Assembly (NCBI GenBank): GCA_047833645.1
Contig: CP181259.1
Location: forward strand, 992,001 to 1,056,000
Length of the DNA stretch: 64,000 nucleotides
Direction of reading: 5' to 3'
From: Pseudolactococcus sp041800635
GTDB taxonomy: Bacteria > Bacillota > Bacilli > Lactobacillales > Streptococcaceae
This document shows, piece by piece, positions 24,597 through 33,477 of this stretch (the stretch's first letter is position 1; each line of letters begins with the position of its first letter). Both the position numbers and the translations under genes were made by a program. The notes below the pieces were generated by a model. The model worked only from the letters and a program-made list of their open reading frames with translations, was not told where the DNA came from and did not search any database.

Positions 24597-26193
24597 ATGA
24601 AAAAAATATTTTCACTTATCTTTGCGACACTTCTTGTCTTCAGTCTTGTGCCTACGACATCTGTCAGTGCGGCCAGCGATGACAATGAATTCCGTGTCGG
24701 CATGGAAGCAGGCTATCCACCCTTTAACTGGACTCAAAAAACACAAGCCAATGGTGCTGTTAAAATTGATGGCAGTAACCAATACGCCAACGGCTACGAT
24801 GTTCAAATCGCTAAAAGAATCGCTGATAAGCTAGACAAAAAATTAGTGATTGTCAAAACGAAATGGGACGGCCTCTTGCCAGCCCTGACTTCTGGTAAAA
24901 TCGATGGCCATTATCGCTGGGATGAGCCCGACTGCTGAACGTAAAAAAGAGATTGATTTCTCTCAAAATTACTACACCAGTCAGCTCGTTGTCATGGTCA
25001 GAAAAGACGGTAAATACGCTAATGCGACGTCTATCGATGACTTTAAAGGCGCTAAAATCACTGGTCAACAAGGCGTTTTCCATTACGATCTGATTCCTCA
25101 GATGATCGGTGCCAAACAAGAACCTGCTATGGGCGATTTTTCGGCCATGCGCGTTGCCCTCGAGGCTGGTACCATTGACGGCTATGTCGGTGAACGTCCT
25201 GAAGGGATTACGGCTGAGTCAAAAAATGCGAAATTTAAGATGATCACGTTTTCTGAAGGCAATGGCTTCAAGACCAATCCTGAAGATACGCAGACGGCCG
25301 TCGGCCTACGCAAAGGTGATAAAAATCTCGCCAAAATCAATGAAGTGCTTGCAAGCATGAGTCAAGCTGAGCAAACGAAGATCATGGATGACATGGTTGG
25401 CCTGCAAACCCATACGGATCAAGAAACTGGTTTCTGGGCACAAGTCGGTGCCATTATCAAGGACAATGGTGGGGATTTCGTTCGTGCGGCTGGCATGACG
25501 CTATTCATCTCAATCATCGGAACTTTCATCGGAACCTTTATCGGTCTCTTGATTGGGGTCTTCCGCACGGCAAAAAAATCAGCCAACAGTGCGCTTGCTT
25601 TCTTACAAACCCTTGTCGGTTGGGTCATCAATATCTACGTTGAAATTTTCCGTGGTACGCCAATGATCGTACAAGCCATGGTCATCTACTATGGTTCAGC
25701 GCAGTTCCTGGGGATTTCTATGGATAAGACCTTAGCCGCTCTCCTCATCGTCTCCATCAATACGGGAGCTTACATGAGCGAAATCGTGCGTGGTGGGATC
25801 TTCGCTGTGGATACCGGTCAATTTGAAGCCGCTAGTGCTTTGGGGATGAATCACGGACAGACCATGCGCAAGATTGTCCTGCCACAGGTGATCCGCAACA
25901 TTCTTCCTGCGACAGGTAACGAATTTGTCATCAACATCAAAGACACGTCTGTCTTGAATGTCATCTCGATTACCGAGCTTTTCTTCCAAGGAAATACCGT
26001 TGCACAACAAAACTACCAATATTTCCAAACCTTTACTATCATCGCAGCCATTTACTTCGTCTTGACCTTCACGGTCACACGTATCTTGAGATTAGTTGAG
26101 AAGAAACTTGACTCTGAAACCTATACGACAGGCGCCAACCAAATGCAACTGCCATTAAAAGAAGCAACTGCTGAGTTAGGAGGCGAAAAATGA
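24597..26193 (+). pseudogene. Polar amino-acid ABC transporter, fused binding protein-permease, one-base frameshift
   Basis: Intact it would be about 531 residues: signal peptide (KKIFSLIFATLLVFSLVPTT), one substrate-binding domain (EFRVGMEAGYPPFNWT, SPTAERKKEIDFSQNYY), then a GlnP/HisM-type permease with EAASALGMNHGQTMRKIVLP as ATPase-docking loop. An extra G at 24906-24907 shifts the frame after TSGKID, giving a stop at 24938; the rest is open from an internal ATG at 24904. Removing one G restores SGKIDAIIAGMSPTAER. Either an inactivating mutation or a sequencing error; the remaining frame is well preserved, as is the ATPase gene, so the change is recent or artefactual. Confidence 0.85.
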
Positions 26194-26930
26194 GTGATAT
26201 CGTACTTGACATTAAAAATCTCAAAAAATCATTCGGACAAAACGAAGTCCTCAAAGACATCCACATGACCGTCGCTTCTGGTGAAGTCATCTCGATCATC
26301 GGTAGCTCAGGTAGCGGTAAATCAACCTTGTTACGCTCAATCAACTTGCTCGAGCAACCCACCTCTGGCGAGATTTTCTACAAGGGTGAAAATGTCCTTC
26401 AAAAAGGCTATGATCTCAACAAGTATCGTACCCATCTGGGCATGGTTTTCCAATCTTTCAACCTCTTCAATAACCTAGATGTCCTAGAAAACGTCATCGT
26501 GGCCCAAACGACAGTGCTGAAACGTCAGCGTGCCGAGGCGAAAAAAATCGCCCTTGAAAACCTGACGGCCGTCGGTATGGACAAATTCGTCAATGCCAAA
26601 CCCAGTCAACTCTCAGGTGGCCAAAAACAACGTGTGGCAATCGCCCGCGCCCTGTCAATGAATCCTGATGTGCTCTTGTTTGACGAACCAACCAGCGCCC
26701 TCGACCCTGAAATGGTCGGCGAAGTGCTGAAAACGATGAAAGAGTTAGCTGAAAGCGGCTTAACCATGGTCATCGTGACCCACGAAATGGCCTTCGCCCG
26801 CGAAGTGTCTGACCGTGTCATCTTCATGGATAAAGGTGTCGTCGCTGAAAGCGGCACACCAGAAGAAATCTTCGTCAATCCCAAAGAAGACCGGACAAAA
26901 GAATTTTTGACTCGTTTCTTGCAGGATTGA
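26190..26930 (+). CDS. glnQ: Polar amino-acid ABC transporter ATPase (GlnQ type)
   Basis: 246 residues with Walker A GSSGSGKST, Q-loop, signature LSGGQKQRVAIARAL, Walker B VLLFDEP, and the switch His in VTHEMAF. The family usually drives import of glutamine, glutamate or other polar amino acids. ATGA overlap with the preceding binding-protein/permease gene shows coupled translation. Confidence 0.92.
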   Translation: MSDIVLDIKNLKKSFGQNEVLKDIHMTVASGEVISIIGSSGSGKSTLLRSINLLEQPTSGEIFYKGENVLQKGYDLNKYRTHLGMVFQSFNLFNNLDVLENVIVAQTTVLKRQRAEAKKIALENLTAVGMDKFVNAKPSQLSGGQKQRVAIARALSMNPDVLLFDEPTSALDPEMVGEVLKTMKELAESGLTMVIVTHEMAFAREVSDRVIFMDKGVVAESGTPEEIFVNPKEDRTKEFLTRFLQD

Positions 26931-26934
26931 ATAT

Positions 26935-26970
26935 TAAAAAAGACTATCTCCCATGAGATAGCTTTTTTAA
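26935..26970 (+). terminator. Terminator after glnQ, shared with dnaX side
   Basis: AAAAAAGACTATCTC-CCAT-GAGATAGCTTTTTT; A- and T-rich edges allow action on both strands between two convergent genes. Confidence 0.9.
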
Positions 26971-26987
26971 TATCAATTTTTAGGTGA

Positions 26988-28616
26988 TCAATCCTCAATC
27001 ACTTCAACCACATCGCCAAACAGGGCTTGGGCTTGATCGACAACACCATTTTTCTCTGGTGCTGGCTCATCTTTCGGCGTCTCCTCGTCACCTGCTGTTT
27101 GTTGCTTACGAAGTTGCGCGTATTCTGTTCTGATTGATAGCCAATCCGCATCAGTCAGGGCGATAATTTCCGGTGCAAAACCGACGATGTTAGACATGAA
27201 ATTACCGAACTGGACTTGTAGGTCTTGACTTTGTGTCGCTTTTTGAGCTGTAAACTCACTCTTGAAAGTCACGACGACAAATTGCTGAGAGGCTGCAACA
27301 GCTGAGGTATTTTGTAGCATAGACTTGCCAAAGCCACTGTCGAAGGAATTAATGACTTCTTCCCAAGCACCTTGGATGGCTTGCCGTGCTTCATTGGTCG
27401 CCTCAGATAAGGCTTTGAAAACGAAGTCTTTACTGAAATAACTGCCACCCGTTTTTGGTGCGATTTTTTTCTCTGGCAATGCTTGCTGGGGAACTTGCGT
27501 CGACTGAAACTGACCAGATTCGAGTTGACGTGTTAAGGCTGACACTTGGTGCTGCAGGTCTGCAATCACTTGTGAGTAGTCAGCGGTTTTGAGGGCTTCT
27601 GACAGCCGCATAGTCATCACGTCTGCTGCAATTTTTTCCTGCGTCGTATTTTTCAGCGTTTGCAAAGTCTCCGTTGTAATCTCAATCCAGGCAAAAACCT
27701 GAGCCTTGCTCACATTCACCGCAGGGGTTTCAGCAAGGAGCAGGTCACGAAAATGCGCCATCAGGTCCTCGGTGAAGCGGATCATGTTCTTGCCGTCGGC
27801 GAAGATGGTATCCAGCTGGGTGAGAGCATCTTCCACCTGCTGGTCAGCAATGGCAGTAATATAGGCATCCAGGGCTTGCTTGGAAATGGCACCGGTCACT
27901 AAAAGCGCGACATCTAGGGTCAAGCCATTTTCTGCGAAACTCAGAGCTTGGTCTAAGGTCGAGAGCGCATCACGCATCCCACCATCGGCTGCATTGGCAA
28001 TCAATGCTACCGCGGCCTCATCGAAGGACACGCCTTCCGCCGTCAGAACTTCTGATAGATGCTGGGTGATGTCATGGCTGGTAATGGCGCGAAAGGCAAA
28101 GCGCTGCACGCGGGAGAGAATCGTCGCTGGGATTTTTTGAATCTCGGTCGTTGCCAGCACAAAAACGACATTTTCCGTCGGCTCTTCCAGCGTTTTCAAG
28201 AGGGCGTTAAAAGCGCCCGTCGTTAGCATGTGGACTTCATCGATGATGTAGACCTTGTACTTAGCACGAGATGGGGCGTAGGTCGATTTATCTCGGATGT
28301 CACGGATTTCATCGACGCCATTGTTGGATGCCGCATCCAGTTCGATGACATCCTCCAGCGAGCCATTGGTCACCGCCTGGCAGATGTCACAGGTATTACA
28401 CGGTTCACCGTCTGTTTGGTTGGGACAGTTGATGGCCTTGGCAAAGATTTTCGCGGCAGATGTCTTCCCTGTCCCACGTGGACCCGAAAAGAGATAGGCG
28501 TGGGAAATCTGATCCGTGATAATGGCGTTTTTTAGGGTTCTCGCCACCACTTCTTGACCGACCATTTCGTCAAAACGTTGACTCCGATATTTACGATATA
28601 GGGCTTGATAACTCAT
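26988..28616 (-). CDS. dnaX: DNA polymerase III subunits gamma/tau
   Basis: 542 residues. AAA+ domain with Walker A GPRGTGKTSAA, the zinc module CPNQTDGEPCNTCDIC, Walker B IIDEVHML, sensor LATTEIQKIPATI, and a long tau-type C-terminus after residue 370. It is the clamp-loader motor and links polymerase cores to the helicase. The start codon overlaps the upstream GAF gene stop. No obvious frameshift site for a separate gamma was sought in detail. In many Firmicutes dnaX sits next to ebfC, which here lies elsewhere. Confidence 0.95.
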   Translation of the reverse strand: MSYQALYRKYRSQRFDEMVGQEVVARTLKNAIITDQISHAYLFSGPRGTGKTSAAKIFAKAINCPNQTDGEPCNTCDICQAVTNGSLEDVIELDAASNNGVDEIRDIRDKSTYAPSRAKYKVYIIDEVHMLTTGAFNALLKTLEEPTENVVFVLATTEIQKIPATILSRVQRFAFRAITSHDITQHLSEVLTAEGVSFDEAAVALIANAADGGMRDALSTLDQALSFAENGLTLDVALLVTGAISKQALDAYITAIADQQVEDALTQLDTIFADGKNMIRFTEDLMAHFRDLLLAETPAVNVSKAQVFAWIEITTETLQTLKNTTQEKIAADVMTMRLSEALKTADYSQVIADLQHQVSALTRQLESGQFQSTQVPQQALPEKKIAPKTGGSYFSKDFVFKALSEATNEARQAIQGAWEEVINSFDSGFGKSMLQNTSAVAASQQFVVVTFKSEFTAQKATQSQDLQVQFGNFMSNIVGFAPEIIALTDADWLSIRTEYAQLRKQQTAGDEETPKDEPAPEKNGVVDQAQALFGDVVEVIED

Positions 28617-29113
28617 TTTGCTGCCTCATTTTTTAGGGTGAATTGACTGAAGTGCCAGTCTGTTTTCTGGATTAAAATTTCGGTAAATCGTTCTAAGAAC
28701 GCTTGATCAATCTGATCATAGTCAGCAAGAACAGTTGAATCTAAATCTAACACACCGACGAGTCGACCAGCTTTAACCATAGGTACAACAATTTCAGAAC
28801 GTGCTGCCGAGTCACAGGCGATATAATTGGCATGCTGCGTGACATCTGGCACAATCATCGTCTCCGCTTTTTCAGCAGCTTCACCACAAACGCCTTTACC
28901 TAGGGCAATGTTAACACAGGATACACCACCTTGAAAGGGACCTAAGACAAGTTTTTCACCGTCAAAAAGATAGAAGCCGACAAAAATTGAACGCGGTAAA
29001 ACGTCGCGCAATAAAGCACTAGCATTGCTGAGATTAGATAAGGCATTGCCTGTTTCATCGAGTAGGGCATCAATTTGTCGGAGCGCTAAGTCGAACTTTT
29101 CTGTTTTCGTCAT
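28613..29113 (-). CDS. GAF-domain protein, likely free methionine-(R)-sulfoxide reductase
   Basis: 166 residues forming a single GAF domain. Three cysteines are placed as in fRMsr enzymes: GGVSCVNIALG, GKGVCGEAAEK and YIACDSAARSEIVVP, with LVGVLDLDS later. Such enzymes reduce free methionine-R-sulfoxide during oxidative stress. Overlaps dnaX by 4 bases, an arrangement often seen in streptococci. ATG with AGGTGG upstream. Confidence 0.85.
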   Translation of the reverse strand: MTKTEKFDLALRQIDALLDETGNALSNLSNASALLRDVLPRSIFVGFYLFDGEKLVLGPFQGGVSCVNIALGKGVCGEAAEKAETMIVPDVTQHANYIACDSAARSEIVVPMVKAGRLVGVLDLDSTVLADYDQIDQAFLERFTEILIQKTDWHFSQFTLKNEAAK

Positions 29114-29169
29114 ATTTCCACCTATTTTTTGCTATAATATAACTATTATAACAAATTTTGGAGATAAAG

Positions 29170-29439
29170 ATGAACCTTGATGACATTCGCACAGATATTG
29201 ATACCTTAGATGCCCAAATCGTCCAGCTTTTGGAAGAACGGATGGCCTTAGTGTCACAGGTGGCAACTTTTAAAAAAATGACCGGCGGTCGCGTACTGGA
29301 CAATTCACGTGAACTCGTGATTTTAGACCGTGTCGCAAGTCGAGTTGTCGATCCTGATTACACAGAGACAGTGGTCAATACCTTTAAAGATATCCTAAAA
29401 AATTCACGCGCTTACCAAGAGAAAGTGTTAAACGATTGA
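29170..29439 (+). CDS. Chorismate mutase type II (AroQ class)
   Basis: 89 residues from the ATG at 29170, with GGAGAT upstream; an ATG four codons earlier overlaps the site. The three-helix fold shows NLDDIRTDIDTLDAQIVQLL and ERMALVSQVATFKK, with the active-site Arg/Lys pattern, then DNSRELVILDRVA. It converts chorismate to prephenate for Phe/Tyr synthesis. Its TGA overlaps the TTG start of the CLC gene; no other aromatic genes are nearby. Confidence 0.85.
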   Translation: MNLDDIRTDIDTLDAQIVQLLEERMALVSQVATFKKMTGGRVLDNSRELVILDRVASRVVDPDYTETVVNTFKDILKNSRAYQEKVLND

Positions 29440-30647
29440 AAAGTTATTACCGAAATATCGTGTTATGGTCTGGCTTAGCCGTCATCATCGGCTTAGTTGT
29501 TGGCGCTCTTGATGCGCTTTTTGGTCGGGTACTGATAGGTGTGACAAACTTTCAATTAGATCACTTTAATCACCTGATTCCTTTTTTACCAGTGATTGGT
29601 CTGTTAATCGTCTTTCTATACGATCAATTTGGCAAGACAGCTGGCCGTGGCATGGGCTTAGTTTTTAGTGTGGGTCACCAGTCAGATGAGGTGATTCCGA
29701 AACGCCTCATCCCACTTGCTATGGTCGCAACCTGGTTGACCCATCTATTTGGTGGTTCTGCTGGTCGTGAAGGGGTTGCTGTCCAAATCGGCGCAACCTT
29801 TGCTAACTTTTTCGGAGACGTCTTCAAGGTTAAAAATCGGCATATCATCGTGATGATCGGGATGGCAGCTGGTTTCGGCGGTCTCTTCCAGACCCCCTTT
29901 GCGGCAACTTTATTTGCGCTTGAAGCCTTAGTTGCCGGTGCCATCTACTATCGGGCAATTGTTCCTGCCCTCATTGCAAGTACAATTGCAGCCCAAACCT
30001 CGCATTTTCTGGGCCTCGAAAAGTTTTCATTGACACTGACCAAGTTACCAGTTCTTAACTTCAGTTTAGTCCTTAAACTTTTACTTGTGGGTGCCATTTT
30101 TGGTTTAACGGGCTTTGCATTTGCTTGGCTCTTAACACAAGCCAAGTCACGCTTAACGTCTTGGTTGCCAAATCCTTACGTTAAAGTTGCCGCTTGTGGT
30201 ATTATCCTTTCAATCGCTTTGAGCATACTCGGGCAGGGGCGTTACTCAGGCCTTGGCACTGACTTAATCGCCATAACCTTTGGCGGGGGACATATTTTCC
30301 CTTGGGACTTCGCTTTGAAACTGGTCCTGACCGTCCTGACCCTTTCAATCGGTTTTCAGGGTGGCGAAGTCACGCCCTTATTTGCCATCGGTGCCGCGCT
30401 TGGTGCAACGCTCGGTCTGGCGCTAGGCCTTCCTGTCACCTTCGTCGCCGCGCTCGGCTACGCTGCGGTCTTTGCCTCAGCCACCAACACCTTTTGGGCA
30501 CCGATTTTGATCGGATGCGAAGTCTTCGGTTATGCACTCATGCCCTACCTCATGCTCGTCGTCATCGTCAGCTACATGCTCAACTTTAACAAATCCATCT
30601 ACACCGCGCAAGATATGCTTCAGAACATGTTTGAAGCAAAAAAGTAA
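29436..30647 (+). CDS. CLC-family anion transporter, probably fluoride/proton antiporter type
   Basis: 403 residues, about ten helices, starting from a TTG overlapping the chorismate mutase stop. Motifs GGSAGREGVAVQIGAT and GMAAGFGGLFQTPFAATLFALE fit the CLC-F branch (GREG with a non-standard first filter motif) rather than chloride-selective EriC, whose motif is GSGIP. CLC-F proteins expel fluoride. No fluoride riboswitch is seen upstream. Its coupling to chorismate mutase occurs in other lactic acid bacteria. Confidence 0.78.
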   Translation: MKSYYRNIVLWSGLAVIIGLVVGALDALFGRVLIGVTNFQLDHFNHLIPFLPVIGLLIVFLYDQFGKTAGRGMGLVFSVGHQSDEVIPKRLIPLAMVATWLTHLFGGSAGREGVAVQIGATFANFFGDVFKVKNRHIIVMIGMAAGFGGLFQTPFAATLFALEALVAGAIYYRAIVPALIASTIAAQTSHFLGLEKFSLTLTKLPVLNFSLVLKLLLVGAIFGLTGFAFAWLLTQAKSRLTSWLPNPYVKVAACGIILSIALSILGQGRYSGLGTDLIAITFGGGHIFPWDFALKLVLTVLTLSIGFQGGEVTPLFAIGAALGATLGLALGLPVTFVAALGYAAVFASATNTFWAPILIGCEVFGYALMPYLMLVVIVSYMLNFNKSIYTAQDMLQNMFEAKK

Positions 30648-30663
30648 GCCTGAAAAATAAATA

Positions 30664-30714
30664 AAAGACTGTGGACAGATCCCCTGACTTATGGGGTATG
30701 TTCACAGTCTTTTT
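30664..30714. terminator. Bidirectional terminator between CLC and VOC genes
   Basis: AAAAGACTGTG...CACAGTCTTTTT with an inner CCCC/GGGG stem lies between two convergent genes. Confidence 0.88.
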
Positions 30715-30727
30715 CTAATTTTGAGAC

Positions 30728-31111
30728 CTAAACCGTAATCTCCACCTTATTCCCATCAGGATCAAGGACGACAGATTCATAATAGCCATCACCCGTTGTC
30801 CGGGGTTGTCCGACAACTTCAAAACCTTCTTGAGCTAAGAGATTTGTCAAATCATCTACCCGCTCTTTTGTCCCCACTGACATGGCGAGGTGGGCATAGC
30901 CAAAATCATCTTTTGGTGTTCTTTCTGCGATATCTGGACGCGTCATAATTTCTAAACGCGTGGCATCATCAAAACTAAGAAAATAGGACTTAAACTCTGT
31001 TTTCTTGTTATGATAAATGGCATTGCTTTTAGCGCCAAAATAAGTGACATAAAAGTCACGCATTGCCTCTAGATGACGCGTCCACAAGGCCAAGTGATTA
31101 ATTTTCATTTC
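30728..31111 (-). CDS. VOC (glyoxalase/dioxygenase-fold) protein
   Basis: 127 residues from the ATG at 31109-31111 with AGGAG upstream. Two beta-alpha-beta-beta-beta units, with the metal-ligand candidates His6 (INHLALW), Glu in RLEIMTR, His in YAHLAMSVG and Glu in GNKVEITV, matching glyoxalase I spacing. The substrate is unknown; lactoylglutathione lyase-like or resistance-type functions are both possible. Confidence 0.85.
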   Translation of the reverse strand, partial: EMKINHLALWTRHLEAMRDFYVTYFGAKSNAIYHNKKTEFKSYFLSFDDATRLEIMTRPDIAERTPKDDFGYAHLAMSVGTKERVDDLTNLLAQEGFEVVGQPRTTGDGYYESVVLDPDGNKVEITV

Positions 31112-31184
31112 AATTCTCCTATCAAACAAGCCAAAAAGATTTCAAAAGTTTAACCTTCTGAAATCCTTTGATTTAATGACTTGC

Positions 31185-33293
31185 TTACACTTCAAACAAC
31201 AAGTCGCCATAAGATGGCATTGGCCATGCTTCTTTGTCAACAATCATTTCTAATTTATCAACAGGTGCACGGAGGGCGTCCATCGCTTTAAAGACAACTT
31301 CATTAAAGAAGCGGGCTTGTGTTTTACCTTCTTCTTGTTGTGCCGCTTCTGTGGTGACTTTCTCAAGATCAGAGAGGGCAGCTTTCGCTTCTTTCAACAA
31401 GTCAGAAACTTGAGTCAAGATACCTGCTTGAACGTCAGCATCACAACCAGCTGCTTTAACTGCAAGGACAGTGTCTGCCAATGATTTGCTATATTTGATG
31501 ACAGCAGGGATGATTTGTTTCGTCGCCATGTCAATCATTGTCAAGGCTTCGATATTGATGACCTTACTATAATTTTCATATTTGACTTCTTCACGTGCTT
31601 TTAATTCAGTTGGTGTCAAGACGCCATATTTGTTGAACAAAGCAACAACATCGGCTTCTCCCAAGACTTCAGTTGCATCAACCATGTTTTTAAGATTTGG
31701 CAAGCCACGTTTTTCAGCTTCGACAACCCACTCATCAGAGTAGCCATCGCCATTGAAGATAATCCGTTTGTGTGCTTTAGCATATTCTGCGATCAAAGCA
31801 TCAACCGCTGCATCAAAGTCTTCAGCGTTGGCCAAACGTTCTGACGCATCATCAAAGGCTTCAGCGACAATCGTGTTCAAAACAATATTTGGTGACGCGA
31901 TAGAATCACGTGAGCCAACCATACGGAACTCAAACTTATTCCCTGTGAAGGCAAATGGTGATGTCCGGTTACGGTCAGTCGCATCTTTAGAGATATCGCG
32001 AAGCGCAGAAGAACCCGTCGCCAACACGCCACCTTTAATAGAGCTTGCTGCTGATCCGCTCGCCACGTATTGATCCATGATATCTTCTAATTGCGACCCA
32101 AGGAAGATTGAGATGATCGCTGGTGGCGCTTCATTGGCACCTAAACGATGGTCATTACCTGGATCAGCAGCTGATTCACGGAGCAAGCCAGCGTATTGAT
32201 CCACTGCTTTAATGATACACGCAAGGACTAGCAAGAATTGTTTGTTTTCATGTGGTCGTGAGCTAGGTTCAAGTAAGTTTTCACCTTCATTTGTCACAAG
32301 TGACCAGTTGTTATGTTTACCAGAACCATTGACACCGGCAAATGGTTTTTCGTGCAAGAGACATTTCATGTCATGACGACAAGCAATGCGTTTCAAGGTT
32401 TGCATCACCACTTGGTTTTGGTCAACGGCAACATTGGCATTGGCATAAATTGGTGCAATTTCGTGTTGGGCTGGTGCCACTTCGTTATGCTGTGTTTTGG
32501 ATGTCACGCCAGCTTTCCAAAGTTCTTCGTTGACATCTTTCATGAAGCCAGCGACACGTTGGCGGATAGTCCCAAAGTAATGGTCATCCAATTCTTGACC
32601 TTTAGGCGCAGCAGCACCAAACAAGGTACGACCGGCATAAATCAAATCTTTACGTTTTAGGAAGGTGTCTTCATCGACTAAGAAATACTCTTGTTCCGCA
32701 CCAACAGAAGGTGCCACGCGAGTCGCAGTCGTATTGCCAAATAGGCGAAGTAATTTAATAGATGAATCAGAAATCACTTGCATAGAGCGGAGCAATGGCG
32801 CTTTTTGGTCCAATGCTTCACCGTTATAAGAATAAAATGCCGTTGGAATCAAAAGAGTTGTACCAGCCGCATCATGGCGAACGAAAACTGGAGAAGTCGT
32901 ATCCCAAACCGTATAGCCACGCGCTTCAAATGTCGCACGCAAACCGCCTGAAGGGAATGATGACCCATCAGGTTCACCTTTGATCAACTCCTTACCAGAA
33001 AAGGCAGTCAAGACGCTACCATCTGCTTTTGGTGCTGTGATAAACGAATCTTGTTTTTCAGCTGTTACGCCTGTCAATGGCTGGAACAAATGCGCAAAGT
33101 GAGTCGCACCTTTGCCAATCGCCCATTCTCTGATCTCATTTGCAATGACATCTGCTGTCGCAAGATCAAGATCTTTGCCTTCTTCAATTGATTTTTTAAA
33201 TTGTTTGTAAATGCTCTTTGGCAGACGTTGCTGCATGACCGCATCCGTGAAAACATCTTCAGCAAAGATATCCGGAATATTGACTTTCTCCAT
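31185..33293 (-). CDS. glnN: Glutamine synthetase type III
   Basis: 702 residues, the size of GSIII, much longer than GSI. Conserved blocks: SFPSGGLRATFEARGYTVWD near the N-terminus, QEYFLVDEDTF, HNEVAPAQHEIAPIYANANV, and the GSIII signature EKPFAGVNGSGKHNNWSLVT. It makes glutamine from glutamate, ammonia and ATP. It is preceded by its own promoter and a GlnR operator, and lies downstream of glnR-glnA, so nitrogen-controlled. Having both GSIII and GSI adjacent is uncommon among lactic acid bacteria as far as I know. Confidence 0.94.
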   Translation of the reverse strand: MEKVNIPDIFAEDVFTDAVMQQRLPKSIYKQFKKSIEEGKDLDLATADVIANEIREWAIGKGATHFAHLFQPLTGVTAEKQDSFITAPKADGSVLTAFSGKELIKGEPDGSSFPSGGLRATFEARGYTVWDTTSPVFVRHDAAGTTLLIPTAFYSYNGEALDQKAPLLRSMQVISDSSIKLLRLFGNTTATRVAPSVGAEQEYFLVDEDTFLKRKDLIYAGRTLFGAAAPKGQELDDHYFGTIRQRVAGFMKDVNEELWKAGVTSKTQHNEVAPAQHEIAPIYANANVAVDQNQVVMQTLKRIACRHDMKCLLHEKPFAGVNGSGKHNNWSLVTNEGENLLEPSSRPHENKQFLLVLACIIKAVDQYAGLLRESAADPGNDHRLGANEAPPAIISIFLGSQLEDIMDQYVASGSAASSIKGGVLATGSSALRDISKDATDRNRTSPFAFTGNKFEFRMVGSRDSIASPNIVLNTIVAEAFDDASERLANAEDFDAAVDALIAEYAKAHKRIIFNGDGYSDEWVVEAEKRGLPNLKNMVDATEVLGEADVVALFNKYGVLTPTELKAREEVKYENYSKVINIEALTMIDMATKQIIPAVIKYSKSLADTVLAVKAAGCDADVQAGILTQVSDLLKEAKAALSDLEKVTTEAAQQEEGKTQARFFNEVVFKAMDALRAPVDKLEMIVDKEAWPMPSYGDLLFEV

Positions 33294-33318
33294 CGTTAAG
33301 TTCTCCTGACATTTTATA

Positions 33319-33335
33319 TGTTATAACTTCTAACA
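33319..33335. promoter_or_regulatory. GlnR operator of glnN
   Basis: TGTTATAACTTCTAACA fits the GlnR/TnrA consensus TGTNA-N7-TNACA exactly. It lies directly downstream of the -10 box, at the transcription start, where it would repress. Confidence 0.85.
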
Positions 33336-33340
33336 CCATC

Positions 33341-33369
33341 ATTATACATTATTTTTTTATCGATTGCAA
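33341..33369 (-). promoter_or_regulatory. Promoter of glnN
   Basis: TTGCAA (33364-33369) and TATAAT (33341-33346), 17-base spacer, minus strand. Confidence 0.82.
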
Positions 33370-33477
33370 CAATAGTTGTAATTTTTAGAATTTTCTTTTT
33401 ACTAATGTTCACTTTTAACAATTTATAAAAAAGCACGCCAGTTCTCATCTATTGAGTACTGATGTGCTTCGGTCTAT

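Noticed and set aside
24612..25119. Minus-strand open frames opposite the frameshifted transporter
   Set aside because: Shadows of the real gene; the plus strand carries clear binding-protein and permease motifs.
29100..29170. Fluoride riboswitch before the chorismate mutase-CLC pair
   Set aside because: The leader is too short and AT-rich, without the conserved loops.
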